A DNA stretch of 64,000 nt from Lachnospiraceae bacterium UBA7160 (lineage in GTDB: Bacteria; Bacillota; Clostridia; Lachnospirales; Lachnospiraceae). How positions within the stretch are numbered: position 1 is the stretch's first letter; each line of letters begins with the position of its first letter. The stretch is taken from NCBI GenBank assembly GCA_002491565.1, contig DKWE01000050.1:15318-79317 (forward strand). Reading direction: 5' to 3'. The position numbers and the translations under genes were made by a program. The notes below the pieces were generated by a model that was not told where the DNA came from, did no database searches, and worked only from the letters and a program-made list of their open reading frames with translations. Shown here one piece after another: positions 33,320 to 43,629 of this stretch.

Positions 33320-34864
33320 ATGGCGGTTAAGTTATTCGCGGCGATCAGCATCGGGTCGGCCGTGACAGAAATGAAGATATTTGAATTTAGTTCCCGCAAG
33401 GTCATGAAGGAGATTGACTGGATCCGTGCACGGCTGAATCTGGGGCTGGATGCTTACACGATGGGGCGCATCAGCAGCCGGAATGTCGATGATCTCTGCG
33501 TGGTGCTGCGGGATTTTAAGCGGATTATGGAGGGCTATAAGGTTGCGGCGTACCGTGCCTGCGCGACGAGCGCTTTCCGGGAGTCGCGGAACATGCTGAT
33601 TATGCGTGACTATATTGAAAAGCAGACCGGGATCCGGATCGAGGTGCTCTCGAATTCTGAGCAGCGCTTCTACGATTACGAGTCGATTGCATCGGTTACG
33701 AGTGAATTTGAGTCGATTATCCAGAATCCGACGGCGATCGTTGACATCGGCGGCAGCAGTATGCAGATTTCGCTGTTTGACAAGGATAAGCTGATCACGA
33801 CGCAGAATATCCGCGTCGGCAGCATCACCATCCGGGAGAAGCTTGCGCCGATGGAAAAGAACAGCCGCCACTTTGAGTCAATGGTGCGGGAGATTCTGGA
33901 CCATGAGCTTGCCGGCTTTAATAAGCTTTACCAGAAGGACCGCCAGATCAAAAATCTGATCGTGGTCGGAAGTAATCTGCTCGAACTGATGAAGCAGTAT
34001 GAGACAGAAGCGAAGAAAATCACATCCGTCTCGAAAGCGGATTTCCTGAAGCAATATGAGCGGGTGATCACGATGAAGCCGGAGGAGATCGCACAGGCGT
34101 ATGAGATCCCGGCGGATAGCTCCGGAGAGATCGGCCCGTCCGCGATTTTCTGTAAGTCGCTGATGGAGAATTTCGGTGTGGATACGGTATGGCTGCCGAG
34201 CTACAGCATGAGTGACGGGATGGCGTATGATTACGGGGTGAAGAACCAGTATCTCCGGAATGCGCACAACTTTGAGGAGGACATCATCGCGGCTGCGCGC
34301 AGTATCTCCAAGCGCTATAAGTGCAGCCAGGCCCATGTGAAGAACCTGGAGGGCATTGCGCTGCAGGTGTTTGACCGGATGAAAAAGGTGCACGGTATGG
34401 GCAGCCGTGAGCGTTTATTGTTGCAGATTGCGGTGATTCTGCACAACTGCGGGAAATTCATCAGCCTGGAGGATGTCTCGGAGTGCGCGTTCAATATCAT
34501 CATGGCAACGGAAATCATCGGGCTGTCGCACTCGGAGCGCGAGATGATCGCGTATGTTGTGAAGTTCAATACGAGTCCATTTGTATATTATAAGGAACTG
34601 GCGGAAAAGGCGGATATCTCGAAAGAGGAGTACCTGGTCATCGAGAAGCTGACTGCGATTCTGCGGATCGTGAATGCCATGGACCGCACGCATAAGCAAA
34701 AGTGTAAGGATGTCACGGTCGTGCTCAAGGATCATGAACTGAAGATCACGGTGGCGAGCCAGGAGGATTTGACCTTAGAGATCGGGACTTTCCGGGAGAA
34801 GGCAGAGTTCTTTGAAGAGGTCTACAATGTCCACCCAATCATCCGGCAGAAAAAGTCTCTATAG
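33320..34864 (+). CDS. Ppx/GppA family phosphatase with HD domain
   Basis: 514 aa. The N-terminal actin-like fold has FAAISIGSAVTEMKI (phosphate 1 loop), YRACATSAFRES, the NSEQRFYDYE block and AIVDIGGSSMQISLFD (phosphate 2 loop). From ~310 an HD-type domain follows (LLLQIAVILHNCGKFI, with the H-N-C-G-K variant seen in many of these proteins). The family hydrolyses polyphosphate or pppGpp. The neighbouring polyphosphate kinase makes exopolyphosphatase the likelier role. Start follows AGGGGGGAAGC; the 184-base gap from the ATPase gene shows nothing clear. Confidence 0.85.
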   Translation: MAVKLFAAISIGSAVTEMKIFEFSSRKVMKEIDWIRARLNLGLDAYTMGRISSRNVDDLCVVLRDFKRIMEGYKVAAYRACATSAFRESRNMLIMRDYIEKQTGIRIEVLSNSEQRFYDYESIASVTSEFESIIQNPTAIVDIGGSSMQISLFDKDKLITTQNIRVGSITIREKLAPMEKNSRHFESMVREILDHELAGFNKLYQKDRQIKNLIVVGSNLLELMKQYETEAKKITSVSKADFLKQYERVITMKPEEIAQAYEIPADSSGEIGPSAIFCKSLMENFGVDTVWLPSYSMSDGMAYDYGVKNQYLRNAHNFEEDIIAAARSISKRYKCSQAHVKNLEGIALQVFDRMKKVHGMGSRERLLLQIAVILHNCGKFISLEDVSECAFNIIMATEIIGLSHSEREMIAYVVKFNTSPFVYYKELAEKADISKEEYLVIEKLTAILRIVNAMDRTHKQKCKDVTVVLKDHELKITVASQEDLTLEIGTFREKAEFFEEVYNVHPIIRQKKSL

Positions 34865-35025
34865 ATAACAGTCCTGTCTGCAAGGTTCGACTGGTAAACC
34901 GACCAATCCTTCCGTATACCTTTCTGGATGTGCAGCATAAAGGGGCCATGCAGGAATTCTGCTCAGCCCTTTGAAGAGTGCAGCCGGAAAAACTGGCGGA
35001 TGGATTTATTTGAAAGGAGCAAAAA

Positions 35026-37152
35026 ATGGCACTGACAGAATTCGAAAAGCCGGAATATTATACCAACCGTGAGATCAGCTGGCTAGGCTTCAACAGCCGT
35101 GTGTTGAGCGAGGCGCGCGACAAGAGCCTGCCGTTTCTGGAGAGGCTGAAATTTCTGAGCATTACCTCCTCCAATCTGGATGAATTTTTCATGATCCGTG
35201 TCGCATCCCTGAAGGATATGGTACATGCGAAATATACGAAGCGCGATATCGCAGGCCTGACCCCGCAGGAACAGCTTGCGCTGATCCAGGAGAAGGCGCA
35301 TGAACTGGTGCATCAGCAGTATTCCACGTACAACCGTTCGCTGCTCCCGGTTCTGACCGCAAGCGGTGTCGAGGTCGTGACGGAGCATGAGAAGATGAGC
35401 GCGGAACAGATGGAGTATGCGGATCACTATTTCGAGGAAAATGTCTATCCGGTTCTGACGCCAATGGCGATGGATTCCTCGCGTCCGTTCCCGCTGATCC
35501 GAAATAAGACGCTGAATATCGGCGCGCTGATTTCAAAAAAGGGGGAGAAGGGCAAGGCAGAATTTGCGACGGTACAGGTGCCGTCCGTACTCCCGCGGAT
35601 TGTCCGTCTTCCGAATGGAGAGAAGGGACAGAAATGTGTCATTCTGCTGGAGGAGATTATTGAGCGGAATATTGAGAAGCTGTTCCTGAATTATAATGTA
35701 GTCTGTGCGCACCCGTACCGGATCATGCGCAACGCGGATTTGACGATTGACGAAGATGACGCAGCGGATTTGCTGAAGGAGATTCAGAAGCAGCTGAAAA
35801 AACGTCAGTGGGGCGAGGTCATCCGGCTGGAGATCGAGGATAAGATGGAGCCGAAGCTCTTGAAAATCCTGAGGCAGGAATTTGATGTAAAGGAAGAAGA
35901 CATTTACCCAATCAACGGACCGCTTGATCTGACCTTTTTAATGAAGCTGTATGGACTCGAGGGGATGGACGATTATCGCTACCAGCCGTACCGTCCGCAG
36001 CCGGTGCCGGGCATGAACGACGAAGAGGACATCTTTACGCAGATCCGGCGCGGCGATATCCTGCTGCACCATCCGTACATGACCTTTGATCCGGTGATCC
36101 AGTTTGTAAAGCAGGCGGCAGCAGATCCTGATGTGCTTGCGATCAAGCAGACATTGTACCGCGTGAGCGGCCATTCTCCGATTGTTGCTGCACTCGCGCA
36201 GGCGGCAGAGAACGGCAAGCAGGTTTCTGTGCTTGTCGAGCTGAAGGCACGGTTTGATGAGGAAAATAATATTCTCTGGGCGAAGATGCTGGAGAAGGCG
36301 GGCTGTCATGTGATCTACGGGCTGCACGGGCTGAAGACGCACAGTAAGATCACTCTGGTCGTGCGCCGCGAGGAGGACGGCATTCGAAGGTACGTCCATC
36401 TTGGCACAGGAAACTATAACGATTCGACCGCAAAGCTGTATACGGACTGCGGCATCCTGACATGCTCGGAGCCGATCGGCGAGGATGCGACGGCAGTCTT
36501 CAACATGCTTTCCGGCTATTCGGAGCCGAAGAGCTGGAATCGTCTGTCCCTGGCGCCGCTGTGGCTGCGCGGGACGTTTCTCCGGCTGATCCGCCGGGAA
36601 GCGGAGCATGCGAAGAACGGGGAGCCGGCGCGTATTATCGCAAAGATGAATTCGCTGTGCGATAAAGAGATTATCGCGGCACTCTACGAGGCTTCTGCGG
36701 CCGGGGTGGAGATTGACCTGATTATCCGGGGGATCTGCTGTCTGAAGACGGGGATTCCGAAGATCAGCGAGCACATTCATGTGCGTTCCATTGTCGGGAA
36801 TTTCCTGGAACATGCGCGGATCTTTTACTTCCGAAACGGCGGAAATGAGGAGTTTTATATGGGAAGCGCGGACTGGATGCCGCGGAATCTGGACAAGCGG
36901 GTTGAGATTCTCTTCCCGGTCGAGGATCCGGGGGTCCGCGAAGAGGTGCGGCATATCCTGGAGATCCAGCTGGAGGACAATGTCAAGGCGCATATCCTGC
37001 AGCCGGACGGCTCCTATGAGAAGATCGACAAGCGCGGCAAGACACTGCTGAACGCGCAGGAATACTTCTGCGAGGAGGCGCAGAACCGGGGGAAGACAGA
37101 AGAAGAGTATGTGCCGGGGCGTGTGTTTATCCCGATGGAGGCGGCGGAGTAA
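35026..37152 (+). CDS. ppk1: Polyphosphate kinase 1
   Basis: 708 aa, normal size for PPK1. Domain order is N (YYTNREISWLGFNSRVL, SSNLDEFFMIRVA), H, C1 and C2. The catalytic histidine is His458 in YVHLGTGNYNDSTAKLYTD, matching His435 of E. coli; the second conserved histidine is in FLEHARIFYF near 592. It polymerises the terminal phosphate of ATP into polyphosphate at the membrane. It lies 161 bases after the Ppx/GppA gene, giving a synthesis/degradation pair. AAAGGAG precedes the ATG. Confidence 0.96.
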   Translation: MALTEFEKPEYYTNREISWLGFNSRVLSEARDKSLPFLERLKFLSITSSNLDEFFMIRVASLKDMVHAKYTKRDIAGLTPQEQLALIQEKAHELVHQQYSTYNRSLLPVLTASGVEVVTEHEKMSAEQMEYADHYFEENVYPVLTPMAMDSSRPFPLIRNKTLNIGALISKKGEKGKAEFATVQVPSVLPRIVRLPNGEKGQKCVILLEEIIERNIEKLFLNYNVVCAHPYRIMRNADLTIDEDDAADLLKEIQKQLKKRQWGEVIRLEIEDKMEPKLLKILRQEFDVKEEDIYPINGPLDLTFLMKLYGLEGMDDYRYQPYRPQPVPGMNDEEDIFTQIRRGDILLHHPYMTFDPVIQFVKQAAADPDVLAIKQTLYRVSGHSPIVAALAQAAENGKQVSVLVELKARFDEENNILWAKMLEKAGCHVIYGLHGLKTHSKITLVVRREEDGIRRYVHLGTGNYNDSTAKLYTDCGILTCSEPIGEDATAVFNMLSGYSEPKSWNRLSLAPLWLRGTFLRLIRREAEHAKNGEPARIIAKMNSLCDKEIIAALYEASAAGVEIDLIIRGICCLKTGIPKISEHIHVRSIVGNFLEHARIFYFRNGGNEEFYMGSADWMPRNLDKRVEILFPVEDPGVREEVRHILEIQLEDNVKAHILQPDGSYEKIDKRGKTLLNAQEYFCEEAQNRGKTEEEYVPGRVFIPMEAAE

Positions 37153-37243
37153 GTAACCGGGCGCCACTGACACTTTGCAGCCCGGATGTTACGTGATCCC
37201 GCGGGACCGAGGATGCGTGAACAGTAATGAAGGAGATGGATTT

Positions 37244-38311
37244 ATGTATCGAGATCATACAAGAAAGGTAACGATTGGAGACCGGGTTATCGGCGGCGGG
37301 AATCCGGTACTGATCCAGTCGATGACGAATACGAAGACGGAGGATGTGGCAGCGACGGTTGCACAGATCCAGGCGCTTACGGCGGCGGGCTGTGAGATCA
37401 TCCGCTGCGCGGTGCCGACGATGGAAGCGGCACAGGCACTTAGGGAAATCAAGCGGCAGATTACGATTCCGCTGGTGGCGGACATCCATTTTGACTACCG
37501 GCTGGCAATCGCGGCGATTGAGGCAGGCGCGGACAAGATCCGGATCAACCCGGGCAATATCGGAAGCACAGAGCATGTGCGCGCGGTCGTGGATGCGGCG
37601 CGGGAGCGGAATATCCCGATCCGTGTCGGGGTTAACAGCGGTTCTCTGGAAAAGGAAATCGTGGAGCGCGACCACGGCGTGACGGCGGAGGGGATTGTAG
37701 AGAGTGCGCTGCACCAGGTGGCCATTATTGAGGACATGGGATATGAGAATCTGGTTATCAGCATCAAGTCCTCCGATGTCCTGATGTGCGCGCGTGCCCA
37801 TGAACTGCTGGCACAGAAGACAGATTACCCCCTGCATGTGGGAATCACGGAGGCGGGAACCCTGTTTTCCGGGACGATCAAGTCCTCCATCGGTCTTGGC
37901 ATCATTCTGCATGAGGGGATCGGCGATACGATCCGCGTGTCTCTGACCGGCGACCCGCTCGAGGAGGTGCGCGCGGCGAAGCAAATCCTGCGCACGCTTG
38001 GGCTGCGGAAGGGCGGTATCGAGGTCGTATCCTGTCCGACGTGCGGGAGGACGCAGATTGACCTGATCGGCCTGGCTAACCAGGTGCAGGCAATGGTCGA
38101 GGATATTCCGCTGGATCTGAAGGTTGCGGTCATGGGCTGCGTTGTGAACGGACCGGGCGAGGCGAAAGAGGCAGACATCGGCATTGCAGGCGGCAAGGGC
38201 GTCGGGCTGCTCATCAAGAAGGGCGAGGTCGTCCGCACCATGCCGGAGAAGGAACTGCTGAATGCGCTGCGTGAGGAGCTGCTGAACTGGGATAAAAATA
38301 AAGAAGGATAA
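37244..38311 (+). CDS. ispG: (E)-4-hydroxy-3-methylbut-2-enyl-diphosphate synthase
   Basis: 355 aa from ATG 37244, chosen for the GAAGGAG site; the frame stays open 23 codons upstream. Blocks include VLIQSMTNTKTEDV, ADIHFDYRLA, KIRINPGNIG, GVNSGSLEK and the iron-sulfur ligands in SCPTCGRTQ and MGCVVNGPGEA. It performs the next-to-last step of the MEP isoprenoid pathway using a 4Fe-4S cluster. In many Clostridia dxr and rseP precede ispG and polC follows; here polC follows but ppk1 lies upstream. Confidence 0.96.
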   Translation: MYRDHTRKVTIGDRVIGGGNPVLIQSMTNTKTEDVAATVAQIQALTAAGCEIIRCAVPTMEAAQALREIKRQITIPLVADIHFDYRLAIAAIEAGADKIRINPGNIGSTEHVRAVVDAARERNIPIRVGVNSGSLEKEIVERDHGVTAEGIVESALHQVAIIEDMGYENLVISIKSSDVLMCARAHELLAQKTDYPLHVGITEAGTLFSGTIKSSIGLGIILHEGIGDTIRVSLTGDPLEEVRAAKQILRTLGLRKGGIEVVSCPTCGRTQIDLIGLANQVQAMVEDIPLDLKVAVMGCVVNGPGEAKEADIGIAGGKGVGLLIKKGEVVRTMPEKELLNALREELLNWDKNKEG

Positions 38312-38328
38312 TACGGGAGTAAGATTGG

Positions 38329-41300
38329 ATGCAGAAATCATTTTCGGAGGTATTTCCGACACTGGATCTGCCGGAGGAGCTGATCGGTCTGCTGGAGTTT
38401 GTGCGGATCGACCGCGTCACCTTAAACCGGAACCGCGATTTCATGCGGATTTTTCTGGAGAGCGACAAACTGATTGATAAGAAGTATATTTTTGAGCTGG
38501 AGCGGGCGATCACGGACCAGCTCTTTTCCGACGTTGTGATGACAGTGAAGGTGATCGAGCGGTTTCATCTGTCGAAGCAGTATACGCCGCGCAACCTGAT
38601 GACAGTCTATGAGGGCAGCATCCTGCTGGAACTGAAGCAGTACAATGCGCTGCTGTACAGTCTGATGCACGATGCAAAGAAGGTGTTTTCTTCAGATGAC
38701 ACGCTCTGTCTGGAGCTGCCGGACTCAGTGGTCGCGGACGGGAAGGAGCAGGAGCTGCTTGCAATCCTGGAAAAAATTTTCTGTGAGCGCTGCGGGCTGA
38801 ACTTCCATGTCAGTGCAAAGCGTGTGGCGCCGGTACAGACCGCCCGGCGCAGGAATCTCGAGCTGGAGCTGGAGCAGGAGGTCGCACAGATCGCGCAGAA
38901 TTATCGTGCGGTGAAGGAGGCAGAGCAGGAGCAATCATCAGGCGGACAGGAACAGGCAGGAAGCCAGAGGACGGCGAAGGCAAAAGGAGGAGCTGCAAAG
39001 GATGCGGCATCCCAGGGAAGGCAGCAGACCTCGTCTGGCAAGAATGCGGGTGCACAGGAGAGCAACGGAAAAGGAAAGTTTGCTTTGGATGGGCAGAATC
39101 CGGAGGAACGCGGCCGGCGGAATACATTTTTTGCCGGAGGCAGGTTTGGCCAGCCGAAAAAGTCGGACAATCCGGATGTCATTTTTGGTCGCGATATTGA
39201 GTCGGAACCGATGGAGATTGAGCAGATCACCGGCGAGATCGGTGCGGTGACGGTGCGTGGCCAGGTGCTGACAGCGGATCAGAGGGAGCTGCGGATCGGG
39301 AAGACGCTGATTAGCTTCAATCTGACTGATTTTACGGACACGATCACGGTGAAAATTTTTGTGAAACAGGAACAGGCGGCAGAGCTCGCGGGAGCGATCA
39401 AGCCGGGAGCGTTTCTGATGCTGACCGGAGTGACGACGATCGACCGGTTTGACAGCCAGCTCTCGATCGGAAATGTATCTGGCATGAAGAAGATAGCGGA
39501 TTTTCGGGAAAAGCGCGTGGACAACTATCCGGAAAAGCGGGTGGAGCTTCACTGCCACACAAAGATGAGTGATATGGATGGGGTCTCGGATGTTTCCGCT
39601 CTGCTCGCGCGTGCGATGGAGTGGGGGCATCCTGCGATGGCGATTACCGATCATGGTGTCGTGCAGGCTTTCACGGAGGCGAACCATACGGTGCCGAAGG
39701 ATCGTCCGTTTAAAATCATCTATGGGATGGAGGGTTATCTTGTCGATGATCTGAAGGAAATCGTGACAAATGAGAGAGGACAGACCTTGCGGGACGCCTA
39801 TGTCGTGTTTGATCTGGAGACTACAGGTTTTTCGGCGGAGAAGGACCGGATCATCGAGATTGGTGCGGTGCGTGTTGAGGGCGGAAAGATTGTCCGGAAG
39901 TTCAGCACCTTTGTCAATCCTCAGATTCCGATCCCCTTCCGTATTGAGGAGCTGACGGGGATCAATGATGAGATGGTTCTGGACGCGCCGCCGATCGAAA
40001 AGATCCTGCCGGATTTTCTGGCATTCTGCGACGGCTGCGCGATGGTGGCACACAATGCTGGGTTTGATATGAGTTTTATCACGGAGAACAGCAGGCGGCT
40101 TGGACTTTCCTGTGACAAGACGATCGTGGATACCGTGGAGATGGCGCGTATCCTGTTACCGCAGCTGAACCGCTTTAAGCTGGATACTGTGGCGAAAGCG
40201 CTGAATGTATCGCTGGAAAATCATCACCGGGCGGTGGATGATGCAGGCTGTACCGCGGAAATTTTTGTGAAGCTGGTGGAGATGCTTGAGAAGCAGGGCG
40301 TAGATACGCTGGCGGGACTGAATGCACTTGGCATGTCTTCGGAAAGCCAGATCAAAAAGCTGCCGACCTACCATGTGATCATTCTGGCGAAAAATGATAT
40401 CGGGCGCGTGAATTTGTACCGCCTGGTGTCATGGTCGCATTTAAAGTATTTCAAACGGTCTCCGCGCGTACCGAAAAGTGTGCTGCAAAAATACCGGGAG
40501 GGCCTGATCATTGGTTCCGCCTGCGAGGCAGGAGAACTGTACCGTGCGCTGCTGCGCGGGGCTCCGGAGCCGGAGATCGCGCGGATCGTGAATTTTTACG
40601 ATTACCTGGAAATTCAGCCGCTCGGGAACAATGCGTTTATGACGCGGGAGGATTATGAGGATCGCAGGACGGTGGAGGATCTGAAGGAGCTGAACCGCAG
40701 AATCTGTGAGCTGGGAGAGCGGTATGGCAAGCCGGTCGCCGCGACGTGCGACGTCCATTTTCTCGACCCGAAGGATGAGATCTACCGCCGCATCATCATG
40801 GCATGCAAGAAATTCAAGGACTCGGATGATCAGGCGCCGCTGTATCTGCGGACGACCGAGGAGATGCTGGAGGAATTTTCCTATCTGGGAGAGGAAAAGG
40901 CGCATGAGGTCGTGATCACGAATACAGTGAAGATTGCGAAGATGTGCGAGAAGATCTCCCCGGTGCGCCCGGACAAATGTCCGCCGGTTATTGACCATTC
41001 GGATCAGATTCTCCGGAATCTGTGCTATGAGAAAGCGAACGAAATTTACGGGGTCCCTCTGCCGTCGGTTGTCGAGGAACGGCTGGAGCGTGAGCTGAAC
41101 TCGATTATCTCTAATGGCTTTGCCGTGATGTACATCATTGCGCAGAAGCTTGTGTGGAAGTCAAATGCGGATGGCTATCTCGTTGGCTCGCGTGGGTCGG
41201 TCGGCTCCTCCTTTGTCGCGACGATGTCCGGGATCACGGAGGTCAATCCGCTCAGTCCGCACTATATCTGTCCGAACTGTCACTACAGTGATTTTGATTC

Positions 41301-42873
41301 GGAGGAAGTGAAAAAATTTGCCGGGATGGCAGGCTGTGATATGCCGGATAAGGTGTGCCCAAAGTGTGGAACCAAGCTGAAGAAGGACGGATTTGATATC
41401 CCGTTTGAGACGTTCCTCGGGTTTAAGGGAAATAAGGAGCCGGATATCGACCTGAATTTCTCCGGGGATTACCAGAGTAAGGCGCATAAGTATACGGAGG
41501 TGATTTTCGGAGCGGGGCAGACGTTTCGGGCCGGGACGATCGGTACGCTTGCAGACAAGACGGCATTTGGCTATGTAAAGCGGTATTATGAGGAGCGCGG
41601 AATCCGCAAACGGAACTGTGAGATTGACCGGATTGTGCAGGGCTGTGTCGGCGTGCGCCGGACGACCGGGCAGCATCCGGGCGGGATCATTGTGCTTCCT
41701 GTGGGAGAGGATATCTATTCCTTTACGCCGGTGCAGCATCCGGCGAATGATATGACAACGGACATCGTCACGACACATTTTGATTATCACTCAATCGACC
41801 ACAATCTGCTGAAGCTGGACATCCTCGGACACGATGATCCGACGATGATCCGTATGCTGGAGGATCTGACCGGGATTGATGCGAAGAAGATTCCGCTGGA
41901 CGACCCGTCGGTGATGTCGCTGTTTGCAAAGACGGACGCGCTTGGCATCACGCCGGACGACATCGGCGGCTGCCCGCTTGGATGTCTTGGCATTCCGGAG
42001 TTTGGCACAGAGTTTGCGATCCAGATGCTGCTGGATACGAAGCCGAAATATTTTTCTGACCTGGTCCGGATCGCGGGGCTGGCGCACGGGACGGACGTGT
42101 GGCTTGGCAACGCGCAGACCTTGATCGAGGAGGGAAAGGCTACGATTTCCACAGCGATTTGCACGCGTGACGATATCATGATCTATCTGATTGGCAAGGG
42201 GCTGGACAGTGAACAGTCGTTTACGATCATGGAGAGCGTCCGGAAGGGTAAGGGACTGAAGCCGGAGTGGGAGACGGAGATGACAGCGCACGGCGTTCCG
42301 GACTGGTATATCTGGTCCTGCAAGAAAATTAAGTACATGTTCCCGAAGGCGCACGCGGCGGCGTATGTTATGATGGCTTACCGCATTGCGTACTGCAAGA
42401 TCTTTTATCCTCTGGCGTACTATGCGGCGTTTTTCAGCATCCGTGCACCGGGATTTGACTATGAGCTGATGTGTCTCGGAAGGGATAAGCTGCTGTATCA
42501 TATGAAGGATTATGAGAAGCGGATGGACACCCTGAGCAAGAAGGAGCAGGACACGTACCGGGACATGAAGGTGGTCCGGGAAATGTATGCGCGTGGTTTT
42601 GAGTTTCTTCCGATTGATATTTATGAGTCGGGAGCGACGCGGTTTAAAATCAAGGACGGGAAGCTGCTGCCTGCGCTCAGTACGATTGGAGGACTGGGAG
42701 AAAGGGCGGCGGAGGCGGTAGTCGACGCAGTGAAAGACGGACCGTTTCTGTCGAAGGATGACTTCCGGAACCGCACGAAGGTCAGCAAGACGATCGTGGA
42801 TCTGCTCTCGGATCTCAAGATCCTGGACGGACTGCCGGAGTCGAACCAGCTGTCGCTGTTTGATTTTGCGTAG
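38329..42873 (+). CDS. polC: DNA polymerase III alpha subunit, PolC type
   Basis: 1514 aa. N-terminal domain to ~170, then a poorly conserved Gln/Ala/Gly-rich linker (~185-265), an OB domain (~300-390), a PHP domain starting VELHCHTKMSDMDG near 405, and a DnaQ-like 3'-5' exonuclease inserted in the PHP domain from YVVFDLETTGFS near 490. The polymerase core follows with GSRGSVGSSFVATM near 950, a four-cysteine zinc site (CPNCHYSD, CPKCGTK) near 985-1022 and the catalytic aspartates in PDIDLNFSGDYQ near 1040. It is the leading replicative polymerase of low-GC Gram-positives. It starts 17 bases after ispG. Confidence 0.97.
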   Translation: MQKSFSEVFPTLDLPEELIGLLEFVRIDRVTLNRNRDFMRIFLESDKLIDKKYIFELERAITDQLFSDVVMTVKVIERFHLSKQYTPRNLMTVYEGSILLELKQYNALLYSLMHDAKKVFSSDDTLCLELPDSVVADGKEQELLAILEKIFCERCGLNFHVSAKRVAPVQTARRRNLELELEQEVAQIAQNYRAVKEAEQEQSSGGQEQAGSQRTAKAKGGAAKDAASQGRQQTSSGKNAGAQESNGKGKFALDGQNPEERGRRNTFFAGGRFGQPKKSDNPDVIFGRDIESEPMEIEQITGEIGAVTVRGQVLTADQRELRIGKTLISFNLTDFTDTITVKIFVKQEQAAELAGAIKPGAFLMLTGVTTIDRFDSQLSIGNVSGMKKIADFREKRVDNYPEKRVELHCHTKMSDMDGVSDVSALLARAMEWGHPAMAITDHGVVQAFTEANHTVPKDRPFKIIYGMEGYLVDDLKEIVTNERGQTLRDAYVVFDLETTGFSAEKDRIIEIGAVRVEGGKIVRKFSTFVNPQIPIPFRIEELTGINDEMVLDAPPIEKILPDFLAFCDGCAMVAHNAGFDMSFITENSRRLGLSCDKTIVDTVEMARILLPQLNRFKLDTVAKALNVSLENHHRAVDDAGCTAEIFVKLVEMLEKQGVDTLAGLNALGMSSESQIKKLPTYHVIILAKNDIGRVNLYRLVSWSHLKYFKRSPRVPKSVLQKYREGLIIGSACEAGELYRALLRGAPEPEIARIVNFYDYLEIQPLGNNAFMTREDYEDRRTVEDLKELNRRICELGERYGKPVAATCDVHFLDPKDEIYRRIIMACKKFKDSDDQAPLYLRTTEEMLEEFSYLGEEKAHEVVITNTVKIAKMCEKISPVRPDKCPPVIDHSDQILRNLCYEKANEIYGVPLPSVVEERLERELNSIISNGFAVMYIIAQKLVWKSNADGYLVGSRGSVGSSFVATMSGITEVNPLSPHYICPNCHYSDFDSEEVKKFAGMAGCDMPDKVCPKCGTKLKKDGFDIPFETFLGFKGNKEPDIDLNFSGDYQSKAHKYTEVIFGAGQTFRAGTIGTLADKTAFGYVKRYYEERGIRKRNCEIDRIVQGCVGVRRTTGQHPGGIIVLPVGEDIYSFTPVQHPANDMTTDIVTTHFDYHSIDHNLLKLDILGHDDPTMIRMLEDLTGIDAKKIPLDDPSVMSLFAKTDALGITPDDIGGCPLGCLGIPEFGTEFAIQMLLDTKPKYFSDLVRIAGLAHGTDVWLGNAQTLIEEGKATISTAICTRDDIMIYLIGKGLDSEQSFTIMESVRKGKGLKPEWETEMTAHGVPDWYIWSCKKIKYMFPKAHAAAYVMMAYRIAYCKIFYPLAYYAAFFSIRAPGFDYELMCLGRDKLLYHMKDYEKRMDTLSKKEQDTYRDMKVVREMYARGFEFLPIDIYESGATRFKIKDGKLLPALSTIGGLGERAAEAVVDAVKDGPFLSKDDFRNRTKVSKTIVDLLSDLKILDGLPESNQLSLFDFA

Positions 42874-42914
42874 GGGAAAGTAAAATTTGGCAAGGTAGAA
42901 AGGATAAGTAGGAA

Positions 42915-43445
42915 ATGTCTGTCTTTCAGTGTTTCTATCCGGATGAATATCTGGATTCCACATATGAGATTGATTTTGCGGCGCGGTATGCAGCCGGTGT
43001 GCGGGGGGTGATCTTCGATATCGATAATACGCTGGTGCCGCACGGGGCTCCTGCGGATGCGCGGGCGAGGGAATTGTTTGCGAAGCTTGCCAGACTTGGA
43101 ATTTCGTGCTGCCTGCTCTCGAATAATCAGCGGGAGCGGGTAGAGCTGTTTAACCGGGACATCCAGGTGCCGTTTATTGAGAATGCACATAAGCCGTCTG
43201 TGAAATCCTATCAGAAAGCGATGCAGATGATGGGGACCACGCCATCAAATACGCTGTTTGTCGGTGATCAGCTGTTTACGGATGTCTACGGCGCGCGCCG
43301 TGCCGGGATCCATACCATATTAGTGAAGCCGATTCACCCGAAGGAAGAGATCCAGATTGTGCTGAAGCGGTATCTGGAGCGGATCGTGCTGCATTACTAT
43401 CAGAAGGAGCAAAGAGCTGACGAGGGCGGCGCGCAAGGGCGTTGA
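42915..43445 (+). CDS. yqeG: YqeG-family HAD phosphatase
   Basis: 176 aa. HAD motif I is VIFDIDNTLVPHG near residue 34, motif II CLLSNNQRERV near 65, the lysine motif HKPSVKSYQKAM near 95 and motif IV TLFVGDQLFTDVYGA near 117. This is the YqeG (HAD IIIA) pattern, related to mitochondrial phosphatidylglycerophosphatase Gep4, so a lipid-phosphate phosphatase role is possible but unproven. It begins 41 bases after polC in the same direction. Its end is followed by a new promoter. Confidence 0.88.
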   Translation: MSVFQCFYPDEYLDSTYEIDFAARYAAGVRGVIFDIDNTLVPHGAPADARARELFAKLARLGISCCLLSNNQRERVELFNRDIQVPFIENAHKPSVKSYQKAMQMMGTTPSNTLFVGDQLFTDVYGARRAGIHTILVKPIHPKEEIQIVLKRYLERIVLHYYQKEQRADEGGAQGR

Positions 43446-43539
43446 TAGTCACACATTAGTCACAAGGGAAGGCTGAAACGTACGGTTCCTGAGGCATTTA
43501 TATGAAAAAACTTTTAAGAGAGTTTTAAGAAACGCCATC

Positions 43540-43568
43540 TTTACGTCTTTCACTGAGTATGCTAGAAT
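43540..43568 (+). promoter_or_regulatory. Promoter of the SH3-domain protein gene
   Basis: TTTACG (43540-43545) and TAGAAT (43563-43568), 17-base spacer, with extended TATGC before the -10 box. Confidence 0.6.
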
Positions 43569-43629
43569 AAAATATAATTATGTGAATATTTGAGAGATTC
43601 ACAAATTTGTAATTGTGGGGGGATTGCGG

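Noticed and set aside
35938..37173. 411-codon minus-strand open frame inside ppk1
   Set aside because: It lies opposite a well-conserved kinase; its composition (many Arg, His, Leu) is that of an antisense shadow and there is no ribosome site.
37127..38362. 411-codon minus-strand open frame opposite ispG
   Set aside because: Antisense shadow of ispG, whose iron-sulfur motifs are unmistakable on the plus strand.
38938..40053. 371-codon minus-strand open frame inside polC
   Set aside because: Opposite the OB, PHP and exonuclease domains of polC; no recognisable fold and no start signal.
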